From Sporolactobacillus shoreae (GTDB lineage: Bacteria > Bacillota > Bacilli > Bacillales > Sporolactobacillaceae): 64,000 bases of DNA. The notes under the pieces are model-generated. The model was not told the origin of the DNA and did no database searches. It saw only the letters and a list, made by a program, of their open reading frames with translations. The DNA is taken from assembly GCF_004684935.1 (NCBI RefSeq), contig NZ_SRJD01000002.1:186001-250000 (forward strand), in the 5' to 3' direction. The translations under genes and the position numbers were made by a program. This document shows positions 63,756 to 64,000 of the stretch, piece by piece. The first letter of the stretch is position 1; every line of letters begins with the position of its first letter.

Positions 63756-64000
63756 TCAGGAAGTCAGTCTGCTGGCTACCTTGTGGACATTAATAAAATG
63801 CTGGTAAGAAGGCGTCATGGCGACGAGTTGTTTCAGCATAGCAATCATTTTTTTCGTCTGTTCCGCGTCGTCAGGCCAGTAAAGGACATAGTCGAGCAGC
63901 CGGATCAGGGCTTTTGTTTGGCTCAGCTTAATCTGCCCCTCCTGAAATGAATGATGATAAAGGAAAATGCTGCTAAGAGGGAAGCGGGTCGTCCCGGATT
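63756..64000 (-). CDS. C-terminal part of an unknown protein (cut by the right edge)
   Basis: One - strand frame stays open from the right edge to TGA at 63756-63758, giving at least 81 residues. It is predicted helical (RLLDYVLYWPDD, KKMIAMLKQLVAM). It is too short to name. The other two - strand frames stop early. Confidence 0.5.
   Translation of the reverse strand, partial: SGTTRFPLSSIFLYHHSFQEGQIKLSQTKALIRLLDYVLYWPDDAEQTKKMIAMLKQLVAMTPSYQHFINVHKVASRLTS

Noticed and set aside
1-64000. CRISPR arrays, tRNA and rRNA genes
   Set aside because: No regularly spaced repeats, cloverleaf-like sequences or rRNA cores were seen on reading both strands; a tRNA scan would be decisive.

Overview
The window looks like a chromosomal stretch of a low-to-moderate GC Bacillota, most likely in the Bacillales. 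The grounds are strong GGAGG-type ribosome binding sites, two SAM (S-box) riboswitches in front of sulfur genes, an OpuC osmolyte transporter, a BdbC-type thiol oxidase, a DUF3906 protein, a DUF1672 lipoprotein and a Bacillaceae-style interspersed repeat. A Sporolactobacillus-like host is possible but cannot be shown from this sequence. I saw no rRNA, tRNA or CRISPR array.

1-18.6 kb is a molybdenum-hydroxylase island, all on the + strand. It holds a MoxR/VWA maturation protein (cut by the left edge), a fused FeS-molybdopterin hydroxylase, a CoxG-like protein, the FAD subunit, a LamB/YcsF lactamase-like protein, an NCS1 permease and XdhC. These are followed by a full molybdopterin set (moaA, moeB, moeA, moaB, moaE, moaD, moaC), a FecCD-type ABC importer that may carry molybdate, and a MocA-type cytidylyltransferase. 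The layout suggests uptake and oxidation of an N-heterocycle or purine, with cofactor synthesis encoded alongside. 18.6-22.9 kb adds a methyltransferase, a class III aminotransferase, a D-2-hydroxyacid dehydrogenase with a degenerate nucleotide-binding loop, and a TIGR01777-type epimerase gene broken by one stop codon. At 22.9-24.8 kb a TnpB-only IS200/IS605-type element has split bdbC; its ends can be placed to within two bases because joining the flanks restores the reading frame.

25-38.4 kb is a divergent catabolic locus. On the - strand are a TrpF-like isomerase and a BtpA-family protein. On the + strand are a GntR/UTRA regulator, a nucleoside-type ABC importer, a cysteine hydrolase, a PfkB kinase, a nucleoside phosphorylase-family enzyme, an Fe-alcohol dehydrogenase and a TrpA-like barrel, then a MoaF-like gene. 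Two near-identical 21-bp operator-like sites lie at the two divergent promoters. TrpF and TrpA homologues beside a nucleoside importer, without other trp genes, look like a new ribosyl-compound catabolic route and are the best candidate here for an undescribed system.

38.5-45.9 kb is sulfur and siroheme metabolism: a YeiH-type exporter and a sulfite reductase operon, each behind its own S-box, with SUMT, SirB-like and SirC/Met8-like genes and a duplicated sirC tail. 46-49.4 kb encodes a lipase-domain protein with a DUF1672 lipoprotein, resembling the type VII toxin/immunity pair TslA/TilA, plus a fragment of a second toxin gene. 49.5-54.4 kb is an ascorbate-type PTS operon with its PRD regulator. 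54.8-58 kb is an OpuC-like operon, followed by a pentanucleotide tandem repeat and a second, unrelated TnpB element. 60-63.2 kb carries two paralogous fusions of a catalytically degenerate alpha/beta hydrolase to a SARP/BTAD-like regulatory region.
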